A program made the translations under genes and the position numbers. This document shows, piece by piece, positions 10,954 to 19,616 of a DNA stretch of 64,000 nt (its first letter is position 1; each line of letters opens with the position of its first letter). Below the pieces are notes generated by a model, which saw only the letters and a program-made list of their open reading frames with translations, was not told the DNA's origin and ran no database searches. Source of the DNA: Pseudorhizobium xiangyangii (GTDB lineage: Bacteria; Pseudomonadota; Alphaproteobacteria; Rhizobiales; Rhizobiaceae); the NCBI RefSeq assembly GCF_020531965.1, contig NZ_JAJAWH010000010.1:62001-126000 (forward strand). Direction: 5' to 3'.

Positions 10954-11772
10954 ATGGTTCAGGCTTCCGGCCTAATGGCAGGCAAACGCGGCGTCATCAT
11001 GGGCGTCGCCAACAATCGCTCTATCGCTTGGGGCATTGCCAAGGCCATTCATGCACAGGGTGGCGAAATCGCGCTGACCTATCAGGGCGAGGCCTTGAAG
11101 AAGCGGGTCGAGCCGCTGGCGGCCGAACTCGGCGCCATCGTGGCCGGCGATTGCGATGTCAGCGACGAAGCAAGCATCGATGCCGCCTTCGCGGAAATCG
11201 AGAAGCTTTGGGGCAAGATCGACTTTCTGGTCCACGCGATCGGTTTCTCCGACAAGGACGAACTGACCGGCCGCTACGTCGACACGACTGCCGACAATTT
11301 CGACAAGACCATGCGGATTTCGGTCTACTCGTTCACGTCCGTCGCGCGTCGTGCCGAAAAGCTGATGACGGACGGCGGATCGATGCTGACGCTGACCTAT
11401 TACGGCGCCGAAAAAGTCATGCCTAACTACAATGTCATGGGCGTAGCCAAGGCCGCGCTCGAGGCGAGCGTCAAGTATCTCGCTGTCGACCTCGGCCCGA
11501 AGAACATCCGCGTCAACGCGATCTCGGCCGGCCCGATCAAGACGCTGGCGGCATCCGGCATCGGCGACTTCCGCTACATCCTGAAGTGGAACGAGTACAA
11601 CGCGCCGCTGCGCCGCACCGTCACCATCGAGGACGTGGGCGATGTCGGCCTCTACATGCTCTCCGACCTGTCGCGTTCGGTGACCGGCGAGATCCATCAT
11701 GCCGACAGCGGATACCATGTCGTCGGCATGAAGGCTGTCGACGCGCCTGACATCTCCGTCGTCAAGGAATGA
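10954..11772 (+). CDS. fabI: Enoyl-[acyl-carrier-protein] reductase (NADH)
   Basis: Short-chain dehydrogenase that performs the last reduction of each fatty-acid elongation cycle; the enzyme inhibited by triclosan. 272 residues. It carries the FabI nucleotide loop (GVANNRSIAWGIAKAI), which differs from ordinary SDR Gly motifs, and the Y-x6-K pair as YNVMGVAK (Y159, K166), with the second tyrosine in LTYYGAEK. The ATG at 10954 was chosen; a second ATG seven codons on is possible. The histidine phosphatase gene follows after 16 bases. Confidence 0.96.
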   Translation: MVQASGLMAGKRGVIMGVANNRSIAWGIAKAIHAQGGEIALTYQGEALKKRVEPLAAELGAIVAGDCDVSDEASIDAAFAEIEKLWGKIDFLVHAIGFSDKDELTGRYVDTTADNFDKTMRISVYSFTSVARRAEKLMTDGGSMLTLTYYGAEKVMPNYNVMGVAKAALEASVKYLAVDLGPKNIRVNAISAGPIKTLAASGIGDFRYILKWNEYNAPLRRTVTIEDVGDVGLYMLSDLSRSVTGEIHHADSGYHVVGMKAVDAPDISVVKE

Positions 11773-11788
11773 TCCAGGGAAGTCTGCC

Positions 11789-12379
11789 GTGCTCATCTAC
11801 ATGATCCGACACGGCCAGACGGACTGGAACGCGGAAGGGCGTCTTCAAGGGCAGAAGGACATCGCCCTTAATGATCTGGGACGATCGCAGGCGGCTCGCA
11901 ACGGCGAGACGCTGCTCCAGATACTGGGAAGCGACGTCCCCGCCTACCGCTTCGTTTCAAGCCCCCTCTCCCGCACACGCGAGACGATGGAACGCCTGCG
12001 GGCGGCCATGGGGCTGGAGCCGACGGGTTACTTGACGGACGAGCGGCTGGTCGAACTTTCCTTCGGCGATTGGGAGGGACATACCCTCGAGGAGGTCGGC
12101 ATCGTTGCGCCCGACAGACTTCAGGCCCGGGCCGACCAGAAGTGGAACTTCATTCCGCCCGGTGCGGCTGCCGAGAGTTATGAAATCCTCTCCTGGCGCG
12201 TGGGCGCGTGGCTTCGTTCACTGAGCGGACCAACAATCTGCGTAACACATGGCGGCGTCGTGCGCTCCGCTTTCCGGCTTGTCGCAAACCTGTCGGAACA
12301 CGAAGCCGCGACAATGACGGTGCCGCAGGACAAGCTCCTCCGGATCGACCTGGGTGCAGGGACGCTGGAGTGGTTCTGA
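11789..12379 (+). CDS. Histidine phosphatase family protein (phosphoglycerate mutase-like)
   Basis: 196 residues, GTG start. The phosphohistidine motif appears at the N-terminus as MIRHGQTDWN (His 8), with RLVELSFGDWEGH and VTHGGVVRSAF completing the active site. This is the cofactor-dependent mutase/phosphatase superfamily; small members like this are usually phosphatases (GpmB, CobC, PhoE types). The substrate cannot be read from sequence. It lies close behind fabI and may be co-transcribed. Confidence 0.85.
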   Translation: MLIYMIRHGQTDWNAEGRLQGQKDIALNDLGRSQAARNGETLLQILGSDVPAYRFVSSPLSRTRETMERLRAAMGLEPTGYLTDERLVELSFGDWEGHTLEEVGIVAPDRLQARADQKWNFIPPGAAAESYEILSWRVGAWLRSLSGPTICVTHGGVVRSAFRLVANLSEHEAATMTVPQDKLLRIDLGAGTLEWF

Positions 12380-12385
12380 CGGACG

Positions 12386-12646
12386 CTACTGAATGATTTC
12401 CAGGTCGTCCACGACCCGGTTGCCGTCCACTTCGGTGTAGAAGACGAGAACCTTCACACCCGATTCCAGCCCTTCGAAATTGAATTCCTCCGGAACCCTG
12501 TAGGTCTTGCCGTCATCGAGCGTCAGGCTGAGCGCATTGACGTCCACCGAACTGATGGTCGCCTCCACGTCCGCACTTTGTGCAAAGCCGCTCAATGGAG
12601 AAAGAATACTGGCAGTGGCGAGCAGAGCGGCGATCAGCAGACGCAT
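12386..12646 (-). CDS. DUF1344 family small exported protein
   Basis: 86 residues with a signal peptide (MRLLIAALLATASILSPLSGFAQ) and a short beta-rich mature domain (VEATISSVDVNALSLTLDDG) typical of DUF1344, a family seen mainly in Rhizobiales. Function is not known; the fold resembles a small periplasmic binding or adhesion domain. I place the start at the ATG giving the signal peptide, although the frame extends 43 codons upstream. Convergent with the phosphatase gene. Confidence 0.75.
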   Translation of the reverse strand: MRLLIAALLATASILSPLSGFAQSADVEATISSVDVNALSLTLDDGKTYRVPEEFNFEGLESGVKVLVFYTEVDGNRVVDDLEIIQ

Positions 12647-12899
12647 TTTCAGAGCCTTCGGCAAATTCCAAGGTGTTTTACTACGACGCAAGATAGCCTC
12701 CCGATTGTGGCGAAAGTTGCTCGCGCCGATGACTTTTTCCGTACAAGTAGTGACCAGATTCTTAACTTTGTTCAAGACTCTAGCCCGATTACCTCAATCG
12801 AGTAAATTTGCCGTTTAAAGCAGTATTTCTGCAAATTTCCCGTGCAAAATACACGGCGACACGCAATCTGCCATTAACCTGCATAGGATAGAACTCCAG
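12647..12899. other. Divergent intergenic region (253 bp)
   Basis: AT-rich compared with its surroundings. It should contain the promoters of the DUF1344 gene and of the PAS-GGDEF-EAL gene. An 8-bp inverted repeat, AAATTTGC at 12804-12811 and GCAAATTT at 12831-12838, is the only structure I see; no known box was recognised. Confidence 0.45.
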
Positions 12900-15800
12900 G
12901 TGAGAAGATCACTTTGGAAAGGGGCGGAATTGTCTGCCTGGCAGTCGCTTCAAACCCGTTTGCATTCTATCGTCAGAGGACGCCATTTCCTGTCGCTTGC
13001 GACACTGGCGATCGCGGGGTCTGTGCTTTACCTCGGCGTCTCTCTCGACCAGCGGCACCAAGCCGAGTTTCAGCAGGAACTGCGGGGCCATGCCCAAAAG
13101 GCCGCTGCGTTGTTGGCCCGACGCCTGCAGATCGAGGTGGCGGACGAAATGGCGATCGCCAAGCGTCTTGGACATGCCTATGCCTCACAGTCCGAGGGCG
13201 CGCTGGATCTGTTTCGTTTCTCTGCACAGCAGGAACTGGAGCGGGATCCCAAAATCGTGGCGGTGGCAATCGCTCCCGGCTTCAAGCTGGAGCGGCTCCT
13301 CAGTCACCCCCACTCGACCCAATCTGCCCAGATCATTGATCAGGACGAACTTGCAAACGACCTGGAGCGCCACAGCAAGATATTGGCCCCGTCGTTCGTC
13401 ACCCACGCCGCTGGCAACTATCTCACTCTTATCCATCCCATGGGCCGCGAAGCACCCCAACCGCTCGTGGAGGGAGCCGTCGCCATTCTTCTCGACCAAA
13501 GCAGGCTGATGGCCGACGCGGGTCTGGCAGCTTCGGTCGATTCGACGGTCGTGAGATTTATCAACATCGAGGGGCTGGAGGTCGCGGTCCGCAACCTGAA
13601 CGAGGTCGGCAGCCAGATCTTCTTCGGCGACCCCCGGATCGTTGACCGCAAGCCGCTCGAATGGCACTTCCCCATCGGCGAAAACACCTGGCAGATTCTG
13701 GTCGCGCCCGATGACGGCTGGGACGTCGCCGCGCCAGACCAGGCGGGATACCGCTTCTCGCTTGCCTTGGGAAGCATGGCCCTCCTCGTGCCGATCCTGA
13801 TGGCGAGCTTCCTGATCGAACAGCGAAACCGCAACATCAGCTTGCTTAAAGCGCGCGAGGCCAACCTTCTGGAGCTTTCGCAACGCTTCAACCTGGCGAT
13901 GGAAGCCTCCAACATCGGCATCTGGGAAGCGGCCGGAGACGGAAGCCACGTCTTCTGGGATGACCGCGCGGCAGTATTGCACGGTTATGAACCGGGGGAG
14001 AGCGCCAACAGGCTGGATGACTGGCACCGGGCGATCTATCCTGAGGACAGCAGTGACGCCGAGGTGCATTTCTTCACCTGCATCATAGCCAAGCAGCCCT
14101 GCACGGCCACATACCGGGTGGCAGGGGATGGCGGTGCGGTTCGTTACCTGCAGTCGGCCGGCGCAACCTACCGAAATCCGGACGGCACTGTCCGTACGAC
14201 GGGGATCGTCTGGGATGTCACCTCCGAGATGCTGCGGACACAGACGCTTCGCGACGCGAAGGACGTCAGCGAGATCAAGAACGCGGAACTCGAACTTGCC
14301 CTGGACGAGTTATCGAAGCGGGAACAGCAGCTGGACGAGCTTTCCAACAGGCTCGATCTTGCGCTGGCCTCCTACAGCTGCGGCATATGGGAATACGACC
14401 CCGTTTCTGGTGTGGAGCGCTGGGACGAGCGCATGTGCCAGTTGTACAACATTCCGTTTACCGATGGCGTCGTCCGCCAGCAGCAGTGGTTCAGCCTCAT
14501 CCTTCCGGAAGACCGCCTTGCGGCCAAAGTCGCATCGGCAACCTTCACATCGGGCTTCCAGCAGGAGGCCCTGCTGGTACGCGCGCCGCAGCCTGACGGG
14601 AGCCTGCGCTACATCCGTTCGGTAGGGCAACTTCAGACCGCGCGAAACGGCCAGAACAAGGTGGTCGGCATTGCCTTTGACGTGACCGAAGACGCCCTTC
14701 TGACAGCCGAGCTCAAGGCAGCAAAAGCCGAATCCGACGCAAAGAACGCCGAACTCGAACTTGCCAAGAGCCGGATCGAGCACAACGCCCTCCACGACCC
14801 GCTGACCATGCTCGCCAACCGTCGCAAGCTCGACATCGAGCTCGACCAGCTATCGCGGGAGAGCCGAAGCGAGCGGCAAAGGTTCTCGATCCTGCATCTC
14901 GATCTCGACCGCTTCAAGCAGATCAACGATACGCTGGGACATGCAGCGGGCGATGCGATGCTTGCGCACACCTCGCGCGTACTGATGCGCAACGTCCGGC
15001 GTGACGATCTCGTTGCGCGTATCGGCGGGGACGAATTCGTCATTCTGGTGAAGGATGGCGACAGTTCGGAGCAAATGGCACAGCTCGCGATCCGGATCAT
15101 CGGCGAGCTGCGGCAGCCCATCGATTTCGAGGGATTTGCCTGCCGCTGCGGCGTATCGATCGGCATCGCCCAGGCCGGTGGCCTGAACATCGATGCCCGC
15201 CGCATCCTGGTCAATGCGGACATCGCGCTGTACCGCGCAAAGGGCATGGGCCGCAATCGCTTCGAATTCTTCACGCAGAACCTGCAGGCGGAAATCGTCA
15301 GCCACAAGCGCACGGCAGACCAGATCCTGGCAGGGATCGACAACCAGGAATTCGTCACCTGGTACCAGCCACAGTTCGATGCGCGAACAAACGAGCTTAC
15401 CGGCGTCGAGGCCTTGATCCGGTGGAACCATCCTCATCATGGAATCCTCGCCCCGGACCGCTTCCTGAAGATCGCCGACGACCTCAACGTTACCGCGACC
15501 CTCGACCAGATCGTGCTTGAAACGGTGTTGCGGGACCAGAGGCGCTGGGCCGGCATCGGATTGAACATACCCAAGGTCTCTGTGAACGTCTCGTCACGCC
15601 GCCTGCACGACGAGAACCTGATCAACATGCTCAGAGAGCTCGACATCCGCCCCGGAAGGATCTCCTTCGAACTGGTCGAATCCATCTTCCTCGATGAACA
15701 CGAAGACACCGTCGCGGCCAATCTCGAACAGATCACGGCGCTGGGCATCGATATCGAGATCGACGATTTCGGCACCGGCCACACCTCCATCGTCGGCCTT

Positions 15801-16076
15801 CTGAAGCTTCGGCCGAAGCGCCTGAAGATCGACCGCCAGTTGGTGATGCCGATCCTCGATTCGCCGCAGGAACGCGCACTGGTGCGGTCGATCATCGACA
15901 TCGCGCGCTCGCTCGGCGTCGACACGGTCGCGGAAGGCGTCGAAACCATGCAGCATGCGGCGATGCTGCGCGAGCTGGGCTGTGATCTGCTGCAGGGATA
16001 TGCGTTCGCGCGGCCCCTGCCCTTCGCCGAGTTCACGGAGACAGCATTGCAGCGGTGGTCAAAAGCTGCCGCGTGA
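12900..16076 (+). CDS. Membrane-bound PAS-PAS-GGDEF-EAL cyclic-di-GMP enzyme
   Basis: 1058 residues. Helix 1 at about 32-50, a periplasmic sensor region (about 50-285), helix 2 at about 287-310, two PAS domains (about 325-455 and 475-605), then GGDEF (about 635-800) and EAL (about 815-1055). The diguanylate cyclase signature is intact (GGDEF, 709-713) with an inhibitory RxxD site exactly five residues before it. The phosphodiesterase signature is also intact (EAL at 837-839, then FELVES, DDFGTG, LKIDRQLV, AEGVE). Either or both activities are possible, so it may set c-di-GMP in response to a periplasmic signal. Start is uncertain: GTG at 12900, or a TTG at 12930 with a better ribosome site (GGAAAGG). 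Confidence 0.93.
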   Translation: MRRSLWKGAELSAWQSLQTRLHSIVRGRHFLSLATLAIAGSVLYLGVSLDQRHQAEFQQELRGHAQKAAALLARRLQIEVADEMAIAKRLGHAYASQSEGALDLFRFSAQQELERDPKIVAVAIAPGFKLERLLSHPHSTQSAQIIDQDELANDLERHSKILAPSFVTHAAGNYLTLIHPMGREAPQPLVEGAVAILLDQSRLMADAGLAASVDSTVVRFINIEGLEVAVRNLNEVGSQIFFGDPRIVDRKPLEWHFPIGENTWQILVAPDDGWDVAAPDQAGYRFSLALGSMALLVPILMASFLIEQRNRNISLLKAREANLLELSQRFNLAMEASNIGIWEAAGDGSHVFWDDRAAVLHGYEPGESANRLDDWHRAIYPEDSSDAEVHFFTCIIAKQPCTATYRVAGDGGAVRYLQSAGATYRNPDGTVRTTGIVWDVTSEMLRTQTLRDAKDVSEIKNAELELALDELSKREQQLDELSNRLDLALASYSCGIWEYDPVSGVERWDERMCQLYNIPFTDGVVRQQQWFSLILPEDRLAAKVASATFTSGFQQEALLVRAPQPDGSLRYIRSVGQLQTARNGQNKVVGIAFDVTEDALLTAELKAAKAESDAKNAELELAKSRIEHNALHDPLTMLANRRKLDIELDQLSRESRSERQRFSILHLDLDRFKQINDTLGHAAGDAMLAHTSRVLMRNVRRDDLVARIGGDEFVILVKDGDSSEQMAQLAIRIIGELRQPIDFEGFACRCGVSIGIAQAGGLNIDARRILVNADIALYRAKGMGRNRFEFFTQNLQAEIVSHKRTADQILAGIDNQEFVTWYQPQFDARTNELTGVEALIRWNHPHHGILAPDRFLKIADDLNVTATLDQIVLETVLRDQRRWAGIGLNIPKVSVNVSSRRLHDENLINMLRELDIRPGRISFELVESIFLDEHEDTVAANLEQITALGIDIEIDDFGTGHTSIVGLLKLRPKRLKIDRQLVMPILDSPQERALVRSIIDIARSLGVDTVAEGVETMQHAAMLRELGCDLLQGYAFARPLPFAEFTETALQRWSKAAA

Positions 16077-16179
16077 GACGCGCCCATGCTCCAACTAGGG
16101 CTTGTCGCCTGCCGCCCTTTTCCATAAGACAACCGCGTCAGGGGCTGGCAAAGGCTGGTCCAACATGGACGGTCCCGGT

Positions 16180-17298
16180 ATGTCGCATAACACCTTCGGT
16201 CATCTCTTCCGTGTAACCACCTGGGGCGAAAGCCACGGCCCGGCGCTTGGCTGCGTCGTCGACGGCTGCCCTCCCGGCATTCAACTGACCCTCGCCGAAA
16301 TCCAGAGCTGGATGGACAAGCGCAAGCCCGGCCAGTCCCGCTTCGTGACGCAACGACGTGAGGACGACATCGTCAAGGTGTTGTCCGGCGTGATGCTGGC
16401 CGAAGACGGCGAGACGATGATCACAACCGGTACGCCGATCTCCATGCTGATCGAAAATACCGACCAGCGCTCCAAGGATTACGGCGAGATCGCCCGGCGC
16501 TACCGGCCGGGACACGCGGATTTCACCTATGACGTCAAATACGGCATCCGCGATTACCGGGGCGGCGGACGCTCCTCCGCGCGCGAAACGGCAGCCCGCG
16601 TCGCCGCTGGCGCCGTTGCCCGCAAGGTCGTCCCGGGTCTCGTGGTGCGCGCGGCGCTGGTTCAGATCGGCAAGCACAAGATCAATCGCGCCAACTGGGA
16701 TTGGGCTCAGATCGACCAGAACCCGTTCTTCTGCCCGGATCCCGCAACGGTGCCCGTGTGGGAAGAGTATCTCGATTCCATCCGCAAGAGTGGCTCGTCC
16801 ATTGGAGCCGTCGTCGAGGTGGTTGCCGAGAACGTGCCCGCCGGCCTCGGCGCTCCGATCTATGGCAAGCTCGACCAGGATATCGCCTCGCTGCTCATGT
16901 CCGTCAACGCCGTGAAAGGCGTGGAGATCGGTGACGGTTTCGCGACAGCCGAACTCTCCGGCGAGGAGAATGCCGACGAAATGCGGATGGGTAATGACGG
17001 CAAGCCGCTGTTTCTGTCCAACCACGCCGGCGGCATTCTCGGTGGCATTTCCACCGGCCAGGCCGTGGTTGCCCGCTTCGCAATCAAGCCGACCTCATCC
17101 ATCCTGACGGAGCGCCAATCGATCGATGCCGACGGCAACAATGTCGACGTGCGCACCAAGGGCCGTCACGACCCATGCGTTGGCATCCGTGCCGTTCCCA
17201 TCGGCGAGGCCATGGTTGCCTGCGCCATAGCCGATCACTATCTCCGCGACCGGGCGCAGACCGGCCAGTTGCGCCAAGGAAACTCCCATGACCTATGA
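16180..17298 (+). CDS. aroC: Chorismate synthase
   Basis: FMN-dependent enzyme that converts EPSP to chorismate, the branch point for aromatic amino acids, folate and ubiquinone. About 372 residues, slightly longer than the usual ~365. Signatures: [17 protein letters not shown] at the N-terminus, [15 protein letters not shown], and the flavin loop [18 protein letters not shown]. The ATG at 16180 gives the standard N-terminus MSHNTFG; in-frame starts upstream (16165) lack support. It overlaps the start of ribB by 11 bases. Confidence 0.96.
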   Translation: MSHNTFGHLFRVTTWGESHGPALGCVVDGCPPGIQLTLAEIQSWMDKRKPGQSRFVTQRREDDIVKVLSGVMLAEDGETMITTGTPISMLIENTDQRSKDYGEIARRYRPGHADFTYDVKYGIRDYRGGGRSSARETAARVAAGAVARKVVPGLVVRAALVQIGKHKINRANWDWAQIDQNPFFCPDPATVPVWEEYLDSIRKSGSSIGAVVEVVAENVPAGLGAPIYGKLDQDIASLLMSVNAVKGVEIGDGFATAELSGEENADEMRMGNDGKPLFLSNHAGGILGGISTGQAVVARFAIKPTSSILTERQSIDADGNNVDVRTKGRHDPCVGIRAVPIGEAMVACAIADHYLRDRAQTGQLRQGNSHDL

Positions 17299-18388
17299 TC
17301 AGAAGCGTGTCGTCGATGCCATCCGCGCCTTCGAGGCCGGCGAAATCGTTGTCGTCATGGACGATGACGGCCGCGAGAACGAGGGCGATCTGATCGTCGC
17401 CGCCGTCCACTGCACAGCGGAAAAGATGGCCTTCATCGTGCGCCATACCTCGGGCATCGTCTGCGCACCCATGCCGCGCGAAGAGGCGAAGCGCCTGAAT
17501 CTCAACGCAATGGTGGCGGAAAACGACAGCGCGCACACCACGGCCTTCACCGTGTCCGTTGATTTCAAGCACGGCACCACCACCGGCATTTCCGCTGACG
17601 ATCGAACATTGACGGTTCGCAACCTCGCCAATTCCAACGCCGGTGCGTCGGATTTCGTACGTCCGGGGCATATTTTCCCGCTGGTCTCCCGCGAAGGCGG
17701 CGTCCTGATGCGGTCCGGCCACACGGAAGCGGCCGTCGACCTGTGCAAGCTTGCGGGCCTGCCGCCGGTCGGCGTGATTTCGGAGTTGGTGAACGATGAC
17801 GGCACCGTCATGCGCGGACCACAGGTCGCGGCCTTTGCCGAAAATGCCGGCCTGAAGCAGGTTTCGGTTGCCGACCTGATCGCCTACCGCCAGCGCAAGG
17901 AAACCTTGATCCAGCTGGCATCGAGCTTCGATGTCGAGACTCCCTACGGACCGGCCAAGGCACATGCCTACTCGCTGCCCTGGGATCCCATGCAGCACCT
18001 CGCTCTCGTCTTCGGGGACATCCGCGACGGGGTCGACATTCCGGTACGGCTGCATCTCGAGCATGTGGGCCGCGACGTGTTCGGCAAGAGCCGGCAGATC
18101 GACGACATCATGAAGCGGATTGCCGACAAGGGCCGAGGCGTCATCGTCTATCTTCGCGAAGGCTCTGTCGGCGTCGGCGTTTCGACCACGGCCCGCAGCG
18201 GCAACCATGACCGCGAGGCGCACAGCGAGGCGCAGCAGCGGGAGAACGAATGGCTGGAAATCGGACTTGGTGCACAGATCCTGAAAGATCTCGGCGTCAC
18301 GTCCATCCGCCTCTTCGCTTCGCGCGAGCGCCACTATGTCGGGCTGGAAGGCTTCGGCATCCAGATCAGTGGCACCGATATCGTCTAG
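17288..18388 (+). CDS. ribB: 3,4-dihydroxy-2-butanone 4-phosphate synthase with degenerate GTP cyclohydrolase II-like domain (RibBX type)
   Basis: Makes the four-carbon precursor of riboflavin from ribulose 5-phosphate. Residues about 1-205 are a full RibB domain with [11 protein letters not shown] at the active site and the conserved HTAFTVSVD-type region. Residues about 210-366 resemble GTP cyclohydrolase II but contain no cysteine, so the three zinc ligands of active RibA are missing. This matches the RibBX variant described in Proteobacteria. A separate ribA should exist elsewhere. Translation overlaps aroC by 11 bases; no FMN riboswitch is visible upstream of aroC. Confidence 0.92.
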   Translation: MTYDQKRVVDAIRAFEAGEIVVVMDDDGRENEGDLIVAAVHCTAEKMAFIVRHTSGIVCAPMPREEAKRLNLNAMVAENDSAHTTAFTVSVDFKHGTTTGISADDRTLTVRNLANSNAGASDFVRPGHIFPLVSREGGVLMRSGHTEAAVDLCKLAGLPPVGVISELVNDDGTVMRGPQVAAFAENAGLKQVSVADLIAYRQRKETLIQLASSFDVETPYGPAKAHAYSLPWDPMQHLALVFGDIRDGVDIPVRLHLEHVGRDVFGKSRQIDDIMKRIADKGRGVIVYLREGSVGVGVSTTARSGNHDREAHSEAQQRENEWLEIGLGAQILKDLGVTSIRLFASRERHYVGLEGFGIQISGTDIV

Positions 18389-18393
18389 GATAT

Positions 18394-19092
18394 CTACCCG
18401 CTGATCGGTCCCTGGACCTCCGGTGAGGGCTCGCCCGACCAGACAAGCCGATAGACATCTCCCTGCCGGACGGATTGGACGGCAGCCGGCCGCAGAACGG
18501 CAAAGCAGGTGCCGCCCGCATGGCGGACGGACGGGTATACGATGCCGTTCAGGCCATGAGCACGAGCCTGCTCGGCCAGCCCGTTCCCGGCAGGGTATCC
18601 GACCCCCTTGTCAGGACTGAGTGCGGCGTGTCCCGGCATTTCACGCAGGTCGACGAAATCGCCGGAGAGGCTGCAGAACATTTCCGCATATTCCACCACG
18701 GCGTTGAAATCGCCGGTGCGCGCCAGGAACTCGGTCATATGGAAGCCGATTTCCGCAAGACAGGTTTCCACAGCCAGAGCCGCATACCATGCGCCGCGGT
18801 TCTCTCCGTTGAAGCGGTTCGGTTCCCGCGGCTTGGCATAGGCGAAGCTCGCGTTGATGAAATGCGCATGGGGAACATCATAGACCAGCTCATTCGCGGC
18901 CAGCCCGGAAATGCCGGTCGTTTCCGCCATCGTCCGGCTGCTGGTCGCCCCTTCGATCTCGGCCAGCTGTGCAAGCTCGCCCTCGTCATCGACCAGAGCC
19001 GCCAGCACCGATTGCCGCAGCCGCGCCGTGGTCACCAGCCGCACAGTCCTTGCGTAGGCGGCCGTGATGACTGGTACGCCGTCGATCAACAA
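18394..19092 (-). CDS. RES-domain toxin (NAD+-degrading family)
   Basis: 232 residues. The RES core is seen around NRFNGENRGAWYAALAVETCLAEIG, with the conserved Arg, Glu and later Ser-containing segment. Characterised RES toxins (such as MbcT and ParT) attack NAD+ or ADP-ribosylate targets. The start codon is a TTG that directly follows the antitoxin stop, and no in-frame ATG exists nearby, which would keep toxin synthesis coupled and low. The antitoxin gene is upstream. Convergent with ribB, 5 bases apart. Confidence 0.85.
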   Translation of the reverse strand: MLIDGVPVITAAYARTVRLVTTARLRQSVLAALVDDEGELAQLAEIEGATSSRTMAETTGISGLAANELVYDVPHAHFINASFAYAKPREPNRFNGENRGAWYAALAVETCLAEIGFHMTEFLARTGDFNAVVEYAEMFCSLSGDFVDLREMPGHAALSPDKGVGYPAGNGLAEQARAHGLNGIVYPSVRHAGGTCFAVLRPAAVQSVRQGDVYRLVWSGEPSPEVQGPISG

Positions 19093-19539
19093 CTACAAGC
19101 CCCCACGCACCGCATCGACATAGCGGCGAACATCCAGCATCAGCGGAATACCGCCTTCGATCATCGCCGCGACCGGCGCCCGGCCTTCAAACAGCGGGCC
19201 TGAATTCGCAAGCACCGGCCAGCGATCCGCCATCCCATCGGCAAACAGCAGGTGCAATCCCTTGTAGATACCGGTCAGCACCGAAATACGGGTCATCTGA
19301 TCCTGGCTCAACGCCCTGACCGAAGCTTTGCCCCGACCTTCCGATTTCAATCGCTCCCAGGTACTCAGCGAGACGCCGAGAAGGGCTGCCGCCTGCGCGC
19401 CGGTCAGATCCCATTGTTCGACAAGGCGCCGGTAAGCCTTCATCGCCGTGCCGGCGAGACGGGTACGGTCCGCTTCCGACGCAAATCCCTGCCGCCGGGG
19501 CGAAGGCACCTGCTGTTTCAGTTCGAGAACTTGCACCAC
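19093..19539 (-). CDS. Xre/MbcA/ParS-type antitoxin (DUF2384)
   Basis: 148 residues. A helix-turn-helix (about 45-75, LTGAQAAALLGVSLSTWERLK) precedes a C-terminal DUF2384 toxin-binding domain (VLTGIYKGLHLLFADG). It is the cognate antitoxin of the RES toxin, which starts on the next base. GTG start with GGAGG nearby. A perfect 11-bp inverted repeat lies just upstream and is the likely site for autorepression by the pair. Confidence 0.88.
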   Translation of the reverse strand: MVQVLELKQQVPSPRRQGFASEADRTRLAGTAMKAYRRLVEQWDLTGAQAAALLGVSLSTWERLKSEGRGKASVRALSQDQMTRISVLTGIYKGLHLLFADGMADRWPVLANSGPLFEGRAPVAAMIEGGIPLMLDVRRYVDAVRGGL

Positions 19540-19550
19540 GGGGCCGCCTC

Positions 19551-19585
19551 CATCAAATGACAGACAATATATACGTCATTTGATG
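19551..19585. promoter_or_regulatory. Operator/promoter of the RES/Xre module
   Basis: Perfect inverted repeat CATCAAATGAC (19551-19561) and GTCATTTGATG (19575-19585), 13-base AT-rich spacer containing TATATA. It lies 12 bases upstream of the antitoxin start; the antitoxin Shine-Dalgarno GGAGG abuts it. This layout is typical of an autoregulated toxin-antitoxin promoter. Confidence 0.8.
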
Positions 19586-19616
19586 GAGGATTTCCATAGC
19601 AGGCCCGATACGGCCC

